In this document: positions 24,471-36,318 of the stretch, piece by piece
How positions within the stretch are numbered: the stretch's first letter is position 1
Layout of the letters: each line of letters begins with the position of its first letter
NCBI GenBank assembly: GCA_963169665.1
Contig: CAUJET010000034.1
Location: 1 to 52,117 of the forward strand
Source: Actinomycetota bacterium
Lineage (GTDB): Bacteria > Actinomycetota > Acidimicrobiia > Acidimicrobiales > Ilumatobacteraceae
Direction: 5' to 3'
Length of the DNA stretch: 52,117 nt
Position numbers and translations under genes: made by a program
The notes under the pieces: generated by a model
Told to the model about the DNA's origin: nothing
Database searches by the model: none
Seen by the model: only the letters and a program-made list of their open reading frames with translations

Positions 24471-25507
24471 CCGCGCCGACCGAGGGGCCGACCGAGGGGC
24501 CGACCGAGACGCCGACCGAGGGGTCGATCACGATGGCGGAGCTGCTCGCGGCCCGCGAGATCGTCGGCCGCCGCGTGTCGCCGACACCGCAATATCGCTG
24601 GCCGCTGCTCGCCGACGAGGTGGGCGCGGCCGAGGTCTGGGTGAAGCACGAGAACCACACGCCCACCGGCGCGTTCAAGGTGCGCGGCGGCCTGGTGTAC
24701 GTCGATCGGCTCGTGCGTGAACGTCCCGAGGTGCGCGGCCTCATCAGCGCCACCCGTGGCAACCACGGCCAGAGCATCGCCCTCGCCGGCGTCGCGGCGG
24801 GCTTGTCGGTCACGATCGTGGTGCCACGCGGCAACAGCCCCGACAAGAACGCGGCGATGCGCGCCTGGGGCGCCGAACTGGTCGAGTTCGGCCACGACTT
24901 CCAGGCCGCCCGGGAACACGCGGAGGAGCTCGCGGTCGAGCGGGGGCTCGAGATGGTGCCGTCGTTCCACGACGACCTCGTCCGCGGTGTCGCGACCTAT
25001 GCGCTCGAGCTGTTCGAGGGGGTCGCCGCGGCCGGCAGCGCACTCGACACCGTCTACGTGCCGGTCGGCCTGGGGTCGGGGATCTGCGGGTTGATCACGG
25101 CACGAGACCTGCTCGGGCTCGACACCGAGATCGTCGGGGTCGTCGCCGAACGTGCGAACGCAACGGCGTTGTCCTTCGCCGCGGGCCGGGCGGTCAGCAC
25201 CGACACCGCGGACACCTTCGTCGACGGGGTGGCGTGCCGTGTGCCCGTGCCCGACGCGATCGATCGCATCGTCCGCGGTGCCGCGCGCATCGTCGAGGTC
25301 ACCGAGGACGAGGCGGCCGAGGCGATCAGGGTGTTGCTGCGCACGACCCACAACCTCGCCGAGCCGGCGGGCGCCGTGGCCACGGCCGGGCTGCTGAAGG
25401 AGCGTCAGGAACAGCACGGGCGCCGGGTCGCCACCGTGTTGTGCGGTGGCAACCTCGACGCCCATCTGCTGGTCGAGTTGTTGGCAGGGCGAACCCCTGG
25501 CTGTTAG
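24467..25507 (+). CDS. Threonine dehydratase-like PLP enzyme with repeat N-terminus
   Basis: This 346-residue fold-type II PLP enzyme has the lysine motif HTPTGAFKVRGG (Lys71), the substrate loop ATRGNHGQSIALA and a phosphate loop PVGLGSGICG. That loop differs from the GGGG type of the enzyme at 11511, so the two probably have different substrates. Candidates are threonine, 3-hydroxyaspartate or hydroxyectoine-pathway ammonia-lyases. The first 22 residues are TEGP/TETP repeats encoded by about four copies of a 12-base unit (24478-24525); ATG 24533 would give a version without them. Translation is coupled to the cyclo-ligase. No ACT domain is present. Confidence 0.85.
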   Translation: MTAPTEGPTEGPTETPTEGSITMAELLAAREIVGRRVSPTPQYRWPLLADEVGAAEVWVKHENHTPTGAFKVRGGLVYVDRLVRERPEVRGLISATRGNHGQSIALAGVAAGLSVTIVVPRGNSPDKNAAMRAWGAELVEFGHDFQAAREHAEELAVERGLEMVPSFHDDLVRGVATYALELFEGVAAAGSALDTVYVPVGLGSGICGLITARDLLGLDTEIVGVVAERANATALSFAAGRAVSTDTADTFVDGVACRVPVPDAIDRIVRGAARIVEVTEDEAAEAIRVLLRTTHNLAEPAGAVATAGLLKERQEQHGRRVATVLCGGNLDAHLLVELLAGRTPGC

Positions 25508-25540
25508 GTCAGATCTGAGGCCCAGGGTTCGCCGGACGGC

Positions 25541-26857
<1,317 letters not shown>

Positions 26858-27029
26858 GTGTAGCTCCAGGGATCCGGCAGGCAGCCAGAGTGCTGCAGGG
26901 CCACCGAATCGGTTGTGCGGTGGGACAGGCTAGGCCGTTCGGAGACAGGTCAGGAACTCACAGAATCCTCATACCTCGGGCATACGTTGTCGTCGTCCCG
27001 GACGGTCCGGGTCGCAGGAGGGTCGGGTC

Positions 27030-27536
27030 ATGAGCGGCGGCAGGCGGTTCGAGCATCGGATGGGTCGACGGATCGGGCGGCGATTCGGCCCGAGGATCGG
27101 CCTGAGGATCGGCCTGAGGATCGGTCGCCGGCGCCCCGCGTTCCGGATCCGGCGGGCCGTGTCCCGCACGATGCTGGTCGGGCTGATGGTCGCGACGACA
27201 TCGGCGGCCGTCGTCGTGCCGTCGGCCGACGTTGCGCGCGCCGACGACAGTGACCTGCGGCCGCGGCTCGAGGCCGCATGTGCGCGGATCCCCGAGGCGA
27301 CCTCTCGGCTCCAGGCTGCCATCGACCGGCTCGACGGTCCGGCGTCGCAGCGAGGCTCGCTCGCATGGTTCGAGGCGGCGATCACGAAAGCGAACTCGAA
27401 CAACCGGCCGCGGATCGCTGCCGATCTGCAGCGTCGCCTCGACCGGCTCACCACCCGGCGGGCGACCCTCGACGTGCGCAGTGCGCAACTCGCGCGGCTC
27501 GCCGAGCGCTGCAGCGAATTGGGCGCCTCGGCATGA
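27030..27536 (+). CDS. Small exported protein with Arg-rich N-terminal extension
   Basis: The 168-residue protein starts with about 40 residues of Arg/Gly/Ile, partly encoded by a tandem 12-base repeat (27092-27127; RIGL units). A hydrophobic signal segment follows (MLVGLMVATTSAAVVVPSA), with a likely cleavage near ARA-DDS. The mature part (about 100 residues) is helical and charged (LQAAIDRLDGP, ADLQRRLDRLTTRRATL), probably a short coiled coil, with cysteines near both ends (AACARI, ERCSEL). The true start may be an internal codon nearer the signal. It overlaps the lipoprotein gene at 27533 (ATGA). No family is recognised. Confidence 0.6.
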   Translation: MSGGRRFEHRMGRRIGRRFGPRIGLRIGLRIGRRRPAFRIRRAVSRTMLVGLMVATTSAAVVVPSADVARADDSDLRPRLEAACARIPEATSRLQAAIDRLDGPASQRGSLAWFEAAITKANSNNRPRIAADLQRRLDRLTTRRATLDVRSAQLARLAERCSELGASA

Positions 27537-27895
27537 CCACGGGTCGTCGACCGACCCTGCTGCTCGCGCTCGCCCTCGCCGCCACGATCGTGGCCGCCTG
27601 CGGGTCGGGTGACGAGGCCCCCGTCGCCACGGCACCGCCCGAGGCGACCGTCGCGCCCGAGGCTCCGGACCCGACGGCCGCGCCCGTGACGGCCGCGCCC
27701 GTGACGACCGGGCCTGCGACGACCGGGCCGGCGACGACCGGGCCTGTGACGACCGCTGCGGGACTCGACGTGTCGACCACGCTCGGCGACCTCCTCACCG
27801 AGGACGAGGTGGCGGAGGTGGAGCGGGCACTGGACGAGCTCGACGCCCTGCTCGGCGAGATCGACGCCGACCTCGACGGCGCGCCCGATCCCTGA
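27533..27895 (+). CDS. Small acidic lipoprotein
   Basis: The 120-residue protein has a signal peptide with lipobox (ATIVAAC, Cys23). A Pro/Thr/Ala-rich spacer of about 50 residues with TTGPATTGP repeats follows, then a short acidic helix (TTLGDLLTEDEVAEVERALDEL in parts) ending in Asp-rich residues (DADLDGAPDP). This could present a small negatively charged helical tip beyond the cell wall. The start overlaps the stop of the preceding exported protein gene, so the two form a pair and may interact: one basic and helical, one acidic and helical. Function is unknown. Confidence 0.7.
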   Translation: MTTGRRPTLLLALALAATIVAACGSGDEAPVATAPPEATVAPEAPDPTAAPVTAAPVTTGPATTGPATTGPVTTAAGLDVSTTLGDLLTEDEVAEVERALDELDALLGEIDADLDGAPDP

Positions 27896-27936
27896 CCGAT
27901 CCTGACTGGCCCTGACTGGCCTGACCGCGCGTCAGG

Positions 27937-27966
27937 TTGCCAATCGGCGCGACGAGGTGCTTTACT
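27937..27966 (+). promoter_or_regulatory. Candidate promoter of the ilvBNC leader
   Basis: TTGCCA (27937-27942) and TTTACT (27961-27966) are separated by 18 bases. The -10-like hexamer ends 7 bases before the GTG of the leader peptide, so the leader peptide mRNA would be leaderless. A small hairpin (CCTGAC/GTCAGG, 27920-27936) immediately precedes it. Confidence 0.5.
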
Positions 27967-27973
27967 GACTCCC

Positions 27974-28021
27974 GTGCGCGCCCGCTTCGCCCTGACCCGT
28001 CTCGTAGCCATTCTCGTGTAG
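27974..28021 (+). CDS. ilvB leader peptide (15 aa)
   Basis: GTG 27974 to TAG 28019-28021 encodes MRARFALTRLVAILV. Six of the last nine residues are Leu, Val or Ile, the end products of the pathway encoded downstream. A terminator-like hairpin follows 30 bases later. This is the arrangement of classical transcription attenuation: starvation for charged branched-chain tRNAs would stall the ribosome in the leader and prevent the terminator from forming. Confidence 0.75.
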   Translation: MRARFALTRLVAILV

Positions 28022-28051
28022 ACGCTCGCGCCCATCTTCCGCGTGCGTCCA

Positions 28052-28083
28052 GGCCTCCCGATCGGGAGGCCGTTTGATTTTTC
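28052..28083 (+). terminator. Attenuator terminator upstream of ilvB
   Basis: GGCCTCCCGA (28052-28061) is followed directly by its complement TCGGGAGGCC (28062-28071), then GTTTGATTTTTC. The GC-rich stem plus U-rich tail is the clearest intrinsic terminator in the window. It lies between the leader peptide and ilvB. I did not resolve the competing antiterminator pairing. Confidence 0.8.
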
Positions 28084-28150
28084 GGCCCGGGTGCTCCGGG
28101 GCCGGTCCCCGCCGGTTCCAGCAGCAGTCCAGCAGCAACTCGACGTCACC

Positions 28151-28180
28151 AGCAGCCACCAGCAGTCACCAGCAGTCACC
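28151..28180. repeat. Tandem repeat, 3 x 10 bp
   Basis: Units AGCAGCCACC, AGCAGTCACC and AGCAGTCACC lie in the untranslated region between the attenuator and ilvB. Related CAGCAG-containing sequence begins at about 28119. The segment contains no gene. Confidence 0.75.
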
Positions 28181-28218
28181 AGTAGAACCGCCGTTCCAGG
28201 AAGTACCAGGAGTCACCC

Positions 28219-29982
28219 ATGAACCAACCAGGGATGAAGATCACCGGGGCCCAGGCCCTCATCAAGAGCCTCGAGATGGAAGGCGTCGAAGTGGTGTTCG
28301 GCCTGCCCGGCGGATGCATCCTGCCGGCGTACGACCCGCTGCTGGACAGCACGATCCGTCACATCCTCGTCCGCCACGAGCAGGGCGCGGGGCACATGGC
28401 CGAGGGGTACGCCCACGTGAGCGGCCGCCCCGGCGTGGCCCTCGTCACGAGCGGTCCGGCGGCCACCAACATGGTCACCCCGTTGATGGACGCCTACATG
28501 GACTCGATCCCCATGGTCTGCATCACGGGTCAGGTGCCCACCACCGCCATCGGCACCGACGCGTTCCAGGAGTGCGACACCGTCGGCATCACCCGCAGCT
28601 GCACCAAGCACAACGAGCTCGTGATGACCGCGCAGGACCTGCCGATGGCAGTGCGCCAGGCGTTCCACATCGCCACCACCGGCCGCCCCGGCCCCACCCT
28701 CATCGACGTCCCCAAGGACGTGCTCACCAACATGATGGAGTGGTACTGGCCGACCGACGACGAGGTCGCCGCGAGCCTGCCCGGCTACCGCCCCAACACC
28801 AAGGGCCACCCGCGCATGATCAAGGAGGCGGCGAAGCTCATCCTCGAGAGCGAGCGGCCGATCCTCTACGCCGGTGGCGGCATCCTCAAGGCCCGCGCTG
28901 CCGAGGCGCTTCGTGAGCTGGCGGAGCTCACCGACATCCACGTCGTCACCACGCTCATGGCCCGCGGCGCGTTCCCCGACAGCCACCCGCTGTGCCTCGG
29001 CATGCCCGGCATGCACGGCAACGCCACGGCGATCACCGCGATGCAGAAGAGCGATCTGCTCATCAACCTCGGCGCCCGCTTCGACGACCGCATCACCGGC
29101 AAGGTGTCGGGCTTCGCACCCGAGGCCAAGGTCATCCACGTCGACATCGACCCCGCCGAGCAGGGCAAGGTGCGCCGTCCCGACGTGCCGATCGTCGGCG
29201 ACGCGAAGTACTGCATCGAGGAGATCATCAAGGCGATCAAGGATCTCCTCGCCGCCGGCTCGGTCCAGGCCGACACGGGCGCGTGGAAGAGCCGCATCAG
29301 CGGCTGGCGCGAGCAGTTCCCGCTCAGCTACGAGCCGAGCGAACCCGGCGAGGCGCTGAAGCCGCAGTTCTGCCTCGAGCAGCTCCGCGACAACGCCCCG
29401 GCCGGCACGATCCTCGTCAGCGGCGTCGGCCAGCACCAGATGTGGAGCAGCCAGTACTGGCACTTCGAGGAGCCCTACACCTGGGTGAACTCCGGTGGCC
29501 TCGGCACCATGGGCTTCAGCGTCCCCGCCGCGATCGGCGCGAAGGTCGCCCATCCCGACAAGACCGTGTGGGCCATCGATGGCGACGGCTGTTTCCAGAT
29601 GACCGCGCAGGAACTCGTCACCGCCGCGGTCGAGCGGATCCCGGTCAAGATCGCGATCCTCAACAACAGCTACCTCGGCATGGTCCGCCAGTGGCAGGAG
29701 ATGTTCTACGACGAGCGCTACAGCGAGGTCTACCTCTCGCCCGACGTGCCGAACTTCGTGATGTGGGCCGAGGCGATGGGGTGCGTCGGCATCCGCGTGG
29801 ACAGCCCCGAAGAAGTGCAGCCGGCGATCGAGAAGGCCAACAGCATCAACGACCGTCCCGTGGTCATCGACTTCCGAGTCGATGCCCGCGAGAAGGTGTT
29901 CCCCATGGTCCCCGCCGGGTTCAGCAACGACGACGTCCTGCTGCCGGCCGCACAGGAAGAGCGCCGGAGCGCACTGCGATGA
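28219..29982 (+). CDS. ilvB: Acetolactate synthase, large subunit
   Basis: The 587-residue ThDP enzyme condenses pyruvate with pyruvate or 2-oxobutyrate, the first common step to valine, leucine and isoleucine. The catalytic Glu is in [15 protein letters not shown], the FAD-binding middle domain is present, and the ThDP/Mg motif begins at [15 protein letters not shown] and ends near ILNN. The AGGAG ribosome binding site lies 7 bases before the ATG at 28219. It is the first structural gene of ilvBNC: its stop overlaps the ilvN start (ATGA). The operon is preceded by the leader peptide and attenuator at 27974-28083. Confidence 0.96.
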   Translation: MNQPGMKITGAQALIKSLEMEGVEVVFGLPGGCILPAYDPLLDSTIRHILVRHEQGAGHMAEGYAHVSGRPGVALVTSGPAATNMVTPLMDAYMDSIPMVCITGQVPTTAIGTDAFQECDTVGITRSCTKHNELVMTAQDLPMAVRQAFHIATTGRPGPTLIDVPKDVLTNMMEWYWPTDDEVAASLPGYRPNTKGHPRMIKEAAKLILESERPILYAGGGILKARAAEALRELAELTDIHVVTTLMARGAFPDSHPLCLGMPGMHGNATAITAMQKSDLLINLGARFDDRITGKVSGFAPEAKVIHVDIDPAEQGKVRRPDVPIVGDAKYCIEEIIKAIKDLLAAGSVQADTGAWKSRISGWREQFPLSYEPSEPGEALKPQFCLEQLRDNAPAGTILVSGVGQHQMWSSQYWHFEEPYTWVNSGGLGTMGFSVPAAIGAKVAHPDKTVWAIDGDGCFQMTAQELVTAAVERIPVKIAILNNSYLGMVRQWQEMFYDERYSEVYLSPDVPNFVMWAEAMGCVGIRVDSPEEVQPAIEKANSINDRPVVIDFRVDAREKVFPMVPAGFSNDDVLLPAAQEERRSALR

Positions 29983-30539
29983 GCACCCCCCACCACACCC
30001 AATCGAACGTCACCAACCACCACATCCTCTCGGTCCTCGTCCAGAACCGTCCCGGCGTGCTCGCACGCGTGGCCGGCCTGTTCGCCCGCCGCGACTTCAA
30101 CATCTTCAGCCTCGCGGTCGCGCCGGCCGAGGAGGACGGCTTCAGCCGGATCACGATCGTGGTCGACGTCGAGTCGACGCCGCTCGAGCAGATCACCAAG
30201 CAGCTGTTCAAACTGATCGAGGTCGTGAAGATCAGCGAACTCGATCCGCGCCGCTCGGTCGAGCGTGAACTGCTGCTCGCCACGGTCCGCGCCACCCCTG
30301 AGCAGCGGGGTCAGGTCGTCGAGCTCGCGAACATCTTCGAGGGCAAGATCCTCGCGGTCGGTGTCGAGGCGATTACCGTGTCGCTCGACGGCCACCCGGA
30401 CAAGCTCGACGACTTCGAGGAGCTGCTCTCCGGCTACGGCATCGTCGAGCTCCAGCGCACCGGGCGCGTGGCGCTTCCCAAACTCGATCGTGAGGCCCGT
30501 CTCCGCGCGGTCTCGAACAAGCAAGGAAAGGCTGGCTGA
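29979..30539 (+). CDS. ilvN: Acetolactate synthase, regulatory subunit
   Basis: The 186-residue subunit has an N-terminal ACT domain (about 14-90: [20 protein letters not shown] and [13 protein letters not shown]) that binds valine for feedback inhibition, and a C-terminal half (about 95-175) that contacts and activates the catalytic subunit. [18 protein letters not shown] and [19 protein letters not shown] are the family signatures. It overlaps ilvB by four bases and ends one base before the ilvC ATG, a compact operon arrangement. Length is slightly above the usual 160-170 because of an N-terminal His/Thr extension. Confidence 0.95.
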   Translation: MSTPHHTQSNVTNHHILSVLVQNRPGVLARVAGLFARRDFNIFSLAVAPAEEDGFSRITIVVDVESTPLEQITKQLFKLIEVVKISELDPRRSVERELLLATVRATPEQRGQVVELANIFEGKILAVGVEAITVSLDGHPDKLDDFEELLSGYGIVELQRTGRVALPKLDREARLRAVSNKQGKAG

Positions 30540-30540
30540 G

Positions 30541-31569
30541 ATGGCCGCACAGATGTACTACGAGGCGGACTGCGATCCGTCGATCATCCGGGGACGCAAG
30601 GTGGCCATCATCGGCTACGGCTCCCAGGGTCACGCCCACGCACTCAACCTGAAGGAGTCGGGCGTCCAGGTGGTCGTCGGTCTGCGGGAGGGCTCGAAGT
30701 CCGCCGCCAAGGCCGAGGCCGCCGGTCTGAAGGTCATGGGCATCGCCGAGGCCGCCAAGTGGGGCAACGTGATCATGCTCACCATGCCCGACACCGAGCA
30801 GAAGGCGACCTACGAGGAGTTCATCAAGCCGCACATGCGCAAGGGCAAGGCCCTCGTGTTCGCGCACGGCTTCAACATCCGCTTCAAGCGCATCCGTCCG
30901 CCGAAGACCGTCGACGTGATCATGGTCGCCCCCAAGGGCCCGGGCCATCTCGTGCGCCGCACCTACACCGAGGGCGGCGGCGTGCCGGCGCTCATCGCCG
31001 TCCACCAGGATGCGACCGGTGGCGCGAAGGAACTCGCGCTCAGCTACGCCGAGGCGATCGGTGGCGCTCGCGCCGGCGTGATCGAGACCACCTTCGCCGA
31101 GGAGACCGAGACCGACCTGTTCGGTGAGCAGGCCGTGCTCTGCGGTGGCGTCACCTCGCTCGTGCAGGCGGGGTTCGAGACCCTGGTCGAGGCCGGCTAC
31201 CAGCCGGAGATGGCGTACTTCGAGTGCCTCCACGAGGTGAAGCTCATCGTCGACCTCATGTACGAAGAGGGCATCGCCGGCATGCGGTACTCGATCTCCG
31301 ACACCGCCGAGTACGGCGATCTCACCCGTGGCCCGCGCGTCGTCAACGCCAAGACCAAGCTCGAGATGAAGAAGATCCTCAAGGAGATCCAGTCGGGCAA
31401 GTTCGCGAAGGAGTGGGTGGCCGAGAGCGAGGCCGGTCGTCCGAAGTTCACCGAGCTGCAAGAGGCCGGCCGCAAGCACCAGATCGAAGAGGTCGGTGGC
31501 CAGCTGCGTTCGATGATGCCGTTCCTCGGCGCCGGCAAGCAGAAGGTGTCCGACGTCAGCGGCGGCTGA
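30541..31569 (+). CDS. ilvC: Ketol-acid reductoisomerase (class I)
   Basis: The 342-residue enzyme isomerises and reduces 2-acetolactate or 2-aceto-2-hydroxybutyrate. The Rossmann motif [19 protein letters not shown] is present. The loop [16 protein letters not shown] has the Arg and Ser expected for NADPH preference. The Mg-binding knotted domain carries [16 protein letters not shown] and YECLHE-like residues ([18 protein letters not shown]). [12 protein letters not shown] precedes RFKRIRPP, a slightly unusual basic form of this loop. It begins one base after the ilvN stop. A hairpin terminator follows 27 bases downstream. Confidence 0.96.
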   Translation: MAAQMYYEADCDPSIIRGRKVAIIGYGSQGHAHALNLKESGVQVVVGLREGSKSAAKAEAAGLKVMGIAEAAKWGNVIMLTMPDTEQKATYEEFIKPHMRKGKALVFAHGFNIRFKRIRPPKTVDVIMVAPKGPGHLVRRTYTEGGGVPALIAVHQDATGGAKELALSYAEAIGGARAGVIETTFAEETETDLFGEQAVLCGGVTSLVQAGFETLVEAGYQPEMAYFECLHEVKLIVDLMYEEGIAGMRYSISDTAEYGDLTRGPRVVNAKTKLEMKKILKEIQSGKFAKEWVAESEAGRPKFTELQEAGRKHQIEEVGGQLRSMMPFLGAGKQKVSDVSGG

Positions 31570-31596
31570 CCCACACGTCCGCAACCCGTGATCGTT

Positions 31597-31648
31597 CCGG
31601 TCGCGCATCGATTCGTTCGACGAGTCGGTGCGCGACCGGTGTCGTTTT
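31597..31648 (+). terminator. Terminator of ilvBNC
   Basis: CCGGTCGCGCA (31597-31607) is complementary to TGCGCGACCGG (31629-31639). An inner stem CGATTCG/CGAGTCG continues the pairing, and TGTCGTTTT follows. A second short hairpin with an 8-bp stem (31646-31665) overlaps the T tract. Confidence 0.65.
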
Positions 31649-31671
31649 CGGGACGGCTCCCGAAATCCGAC

Positions 31672-31701
31672 TTGTTGGGTCGGGAATAGGGCTTGTAGGG
31701 T
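31672..31701 (+). promoter_or_regulatory. Candidate promoter of metY
   Basis: TTGTTG (31672-31677) and TAGGGT (31696-31701) are separated by 18 bases. This predicts a 5' leader of about 65 bases before the metY ATG. I see no SAM-riboswitch core in that leader. Confidence 0.5.
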
Positions 31702-31772
31702 GTCGACGCACCTGCCGGGATCGCCTGGCACTCACGCACGTATCAAACACGAACGACACGAGGGGAACACAC

Positions 31773-33078
<1,306 letters not shown>

Positions 33079-33083
<5 letters not shown>

Positions 33084-33120
33084 TCGCCCTCGGGTGATCG
33101 CCCTCGGGTGATCGCGTATC
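33079..33120. repeat. Tandem repeat, 3 x 14 bp
   Basis: GGTGATCGCCCTCG occurs at 33079-33092 and 33093-33106, followed by a diverged third unit (33107-33120). It starts in the last metY codons. The remaining gap to 33320 contains no recognisable gene or promoter. Confidence 0.8.
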
Positions 33121-33320
33121 GATCACCGATCACGTCCATCGAACCGGGCGGGCCCGGCGAGCGTCTCATGGCGCCGCCGGGTCCGTTCGCGTTCGGGCCC
33201 GAGGTCCCTGGCGGCGGGCCGTGGTGAGGCGCACGGTGGCACCAAGCACCTCGTGTCGACGCCCGACGCTCGACCCGCACACGGTCCGCCACGAGGTGAG
33301 CGACGAAGGGGGAGAGCGAC

Positions 33321-36239
33321 ATGGGTGCTGGTCGTTGGTTCGGTCCGATCGGCGGATGGCTCAGCCGGCGCACCCTGGTGGTGCTCGGTGGTGTTGCGGC
33401 CGTGACGGCGCTCGCGACGGTGGGGCTGGCGCGACTCGACTTCGCGACCGGGCAGGACAGCTACATCGATCCGGCCTCGACGGTCGCGATCGACAACGCC
33501 CGCTACCAGTCGCTGTTCGGCGGCGAGAACATGGTCGTGCTGTTCACCGTGCCCGAGGGTCGGACGGTCGTCGACCTGTTCACGCCCGCGACGATCGCCC
33601 AGCTCGACGAGGTCGAACGGTCGCTCGACGCGAGCCCCACCGTGCAGGCCGTCGTGTCACCCGTGACGCTGCTGACCTGGACCCAGGACCTCATCACGTC
33701 GGGGACCGCGAGCGAGATCCTCGCCCGCACGATCGAGCGGGAGCCCGACCCGGCCGCCCAGGAACGTCGCCGCACCGATGCCGTGATCACCACGCTGCGC
33801 CTCGGCGCCGCCGGTGAGCAGAGCTTCGCGAACCCCGAGTGGGTGCGCTTCCTCGTGTTCGGCAACGACGGCTTCTCGCTCGACGCAGACGGAGCGCTCG
33901 TCGCGCCTCCGGCCGAGGAACTCGTCGTGCGCACAGCGCTCCGGGCGTTCGTGCCCGATGCGCGCCACGCAGTGTTCGCTGCGGTGCTGGTCGGCAACGC
34001 CTCGCTCGACGATCTCGCCGCCGGCTCGGCCGCCGTGCAGGACGCCCTTGCCGGCCGCGACTTCGGCGAGGCGACCGTCACCATCACCGGCACCCCGACG
34101 TTCCTGACCGACATCAACGAGTATCTGCAGGGCGGCATGCTCACCCTGGGGGCGATCGCCGTCGGCGTGATGGTCGTGATCCTGCTGGTGGCGTTCCGCG
34201 TGCGCTGGCGCCTGCTGCCGCTCGCGGGCATGGTCGTCGGTGTCCTCTGGGGGTTCGGTGCGTTCGGAGCGACCGGCACGATGCTGTCGCTCGTGACCAT
34301 CGCGGGTCTGCCGATCCTCATCGGGCTCGGCATCGAGTTCGCGATCCAGGTGCAGAACCGGGTCGAGGAGGAGCGCGTCGTCGACCGTGACCCATCGCCG
34401 TTCGCCGAGACGATGACCCACCTCGGTGGTCCGCTCCTCACTGCGACGATCGCTGCGGTGATCGCGTTCCTCACCGTGCGGATCTCGAAGGTGCCGATGG
34501 TGCGTGACTTCGGTGTGCTGCTGTCGATCGGCATCGTCGCCCTGCTGGTCGCCGGTGTCGTCGTGCCGAACGCGATCCTCGGTGCTCGCGAGCGTCGCTC
34601 GCCGACCACCGCCGCGCCGCGTCCAGGGTGGGTCGAGCGAACCGTCGACCGCCTCGGCAGCCTTCCCCGCTGGACGGTGCTCCCGCTCGTGGCCGTCGCG
34701 GTCGCGATCCCCGTGGTGGGCCTGGTGCTCGAGGGCGGGACGAAGATCGAGAGCGACCCGGTGAACTGGGCCGATCCGGCCAGTGCCTCGATCGTGAACG
34801 CCCGCACCCTCGAACGCGAGACCGGCTTCGCCACGACGCTCGGCGTGTTCGTCGAGACCGACAGCGCCCCTACCGAGGGCGTGTTCACCGACCAGATGGG
34901 CGCGTTCGTGTTCGATCTCGTCCTGCGCACCCTCGCCGACAACCCGGAGCTGGCCGAGGCGTCGAGCCTGCCGTCCACCGTCGGCTGGCTCGCCGAGGTA
35001 CCCGACACCACGACGTTGCCGCCCACCGGGCTCGACATGCTGCAGGCGTACCGCATCGCGCCACCGTCGCTGCAGCGCGTGCTCGTCGGCGACGACGGCA
35101 ACGCGACGCAGGTCCTGTTCCAGGTCGGCCCGTCGTCGCTCGAGGAGCGTGCGGTCGTGCTCGACCGTGTCGAGGCGGCGATCGCGGAGCCAGGTGACGG
35201 GGCGATCCTCCCCGCCTCGGCATCGGCCACCACGGGTGGTCTCGCGGTCGTCGGCGTGGGGTTGCTCGAGAACATCACCGCCAACCGAGCCGAGCTCACC
35301 GTCGTCGCACTGCTGCTCGTCGCGGCGTTCGTGATGCTGCTGTACCGCGACGTCGTCCGTGGGCTGCTGACGATGGTGCCGGTGCTGCTCGCCGTGGGGG
35401 CCTCGTCGGTACTGGTGCGGGCGCTCGGCATCACACTGAGCCCGCTCACCACGGTGGGCGGCCCGCTCGTGGTCGCGACGTGTGCGGAGTTCTCGGTGCT
35501 GCTCGTGGCCCGCTATGCCGAGGAGCGAGGCCGAGGACTCGATCCGGCGGAGAGCACCCGGGTGGCGGCCGAACGCACCGGTCGTGCGTTCTTCACCTCC
35601 GCGCTCACCACGCTCGGCGGCTTCGCCGTGCTGATGTTCTCGAGCTTGCCGCTGCTCAGCGACTTCGGGATGGTCGTCACGGTGAACATCGGCGTGGCGC
35701 TGTTGTCCGCGCTGGTGGTCGTCCCGCCCCTCGTGCAGGAAGCGGATCGCCGCGGCCTGTTGGCGATGGGCGAGCGCAGCTCGGCGAGCACGAGAGCCCG
35801 GTCGGTCGCTGGTGCGTTCGCCGGTGTGGTGCTGGCCGTCGTCGGCACCGTCCTGGTGGCCGGCGCAGTGGGCGAGGACGAGGTCGTCGCCGCAGCGCCG
35901 CCGACCATGTCGTCGGTGGAGGCTCCCGCCACCATCCCACCCACCACGACGACGCCGCCCACCACCACGCTCGTGCCCGGTGACACCCTGCCCCCCGGCC
36001 CGCCCGAGCGGCCGACGGGGTTGGTGGCGGGTGCGTTCTACGACGCGCTCGTCGGCACCGGCATCGAGCCGGGTGTGGCCCGCTGTGCGGCCGACGAACT
36101 GCTCGCCGCGACCAGCGAGGCCGACCTCCTGGCGCTCGGGATCGCCTCCGACCCGCGCCCGCCCGAGGTCGATGCCCTGCTGATCACCGCCGGCACGAAC
36201 TGCGGTCTCACCGAAGGGCAGCTCGCCGCGGCTGGCTGA
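33321..36239 (+). CDS. RND/MMPL-type transporter with C-terminal exported tail
   Basis: The 972-residue protein has the two-fold RND layout: TM1 (about 14-36), a large extracytoplasmic domain, TMs 2-6 (about 275-420), TM7 (about 455-475), a second domain, and TMs 8-12 (about 660-800). It resembles MmpL and hopanoid (HpnN) exporters, which move lipids. An extra hydrophobic segment (about 815-835) is followed by a Pro/Thr linker and a roughly 70-residue helical tail with Cys922 and Cys961 that is not part of the standard family. A strong GGGGGAG ribosome binding site precedes the ATG. The gene stands alone, so its substrate is unknown. Confidence 0.85.
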   Translation: MGAGRWFGPIGGWLSRRTLVVLGGVAAVTALATVGLARLDFATGQDSYIDPASTVAIDNARYQSLFGGENMVVLFTVPEGRTVVDLFTPATIAQLDEVERSLDASPTVQAVVSPVTLLTWTQDLITSGTASEILARTIEREPDPAAQERRRTDAVITTLRLGAAGEQSFANPEWVRFLVFGNDGFSLDADGALVAPPAEELVVRTALRAFVPDARHAVFAAVLVGNASLDDLAAGSAAVQDALAGRDFGEATVTITGTPTFLTDINEYLQGGMLTLGAIAVGVMVVILLVAFRVRWRLLPLAGMVVGVLWGFGAFGATGTMLSLVTIAGLPILIGLGIEFAIQVQNRVEEERVVDRDPSPFAETMTHLGGPLLTATIAAVIAFLTVRISKVPMVRDFGVLLSIGIVALLVAGVVVPNAILGARERRSPTTAAPRPGWVERTVDRLGSLPRWTVLPLVAVAVAIPVVGLVLEGGTKIESDPVNWADPASASIVNARTLERETGFATTLGVFVETDSAPTEGVFTDQMGAFVFDLVLRTLADNPELAEASSLPSTVGWLAEVPDTTTLPPTGLDMLQAYRIAPPSLQRVLVGDDGNATQVLFQVGPSSLEERAVVLDRVEAAIAEPGDGAILPASASATTGGLAVVGVGLLENITANRAELTVVALLLVAAFVMLLYRDVVRGLLTMVPVLLAVGASSVLVRALGITLSPLTTVGGPLVVATCAEFSVLLVARYAEERGRGLDPAESTRVAAERTGRAFFTSALTTLGGFAVLMFSSLPLLSDFGMVVTVNIGVALLSALVVVPPLVQEADRRGLLAMGERSSASTRARSVAGAFAGVVLAVVGTVLVAGAVGEDEVVAAAPPTMSSVEAPATIPPTTTTPPTTTLVPGDTLPPGPPERPTGLVAGAFYDALVGTGIEPGVARCAADELLAATSEADLLALGIASDPRPPEVDALLITAGTNCGLTEGQLAAAG

Positions 36240-36256
36240 CGATGTCGGCCGGTCGG

Positions 36257-36298
36257 CGCCGGCCGAATCACGCCGGCCGAATCACGCCGGCCGGCGAC
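36257..36298. repeat. Tandem repeat, about 3 x 14 bp
   Basis: CGCCGGCCGAATCA occurs at 36257-36270 and 36271-36284; a partly matching third unit ends at 36298. It occupies most of the 79-base gap between the convergent RND transporter and glycosyltransferase genes. Confidence 0.75.
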
Positions 36299-36318
36299 AC
36301 CGGCGATCGCCGGCGAGG

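Noticed and set aside
26958..26974. A third PhoP-like box upstream of the gene at 27030 (TCACAG, then TCATAC after 11 bases)
   Set aside because: Only one half matches well, and one such half is expected by chance in several kilobases.
31702..31772. A SAM riboswitch in the metY leader
   Set aside because: The leader is only about 65 bases and shows none of the conserved SAM-I or SAM-IV core sequences.
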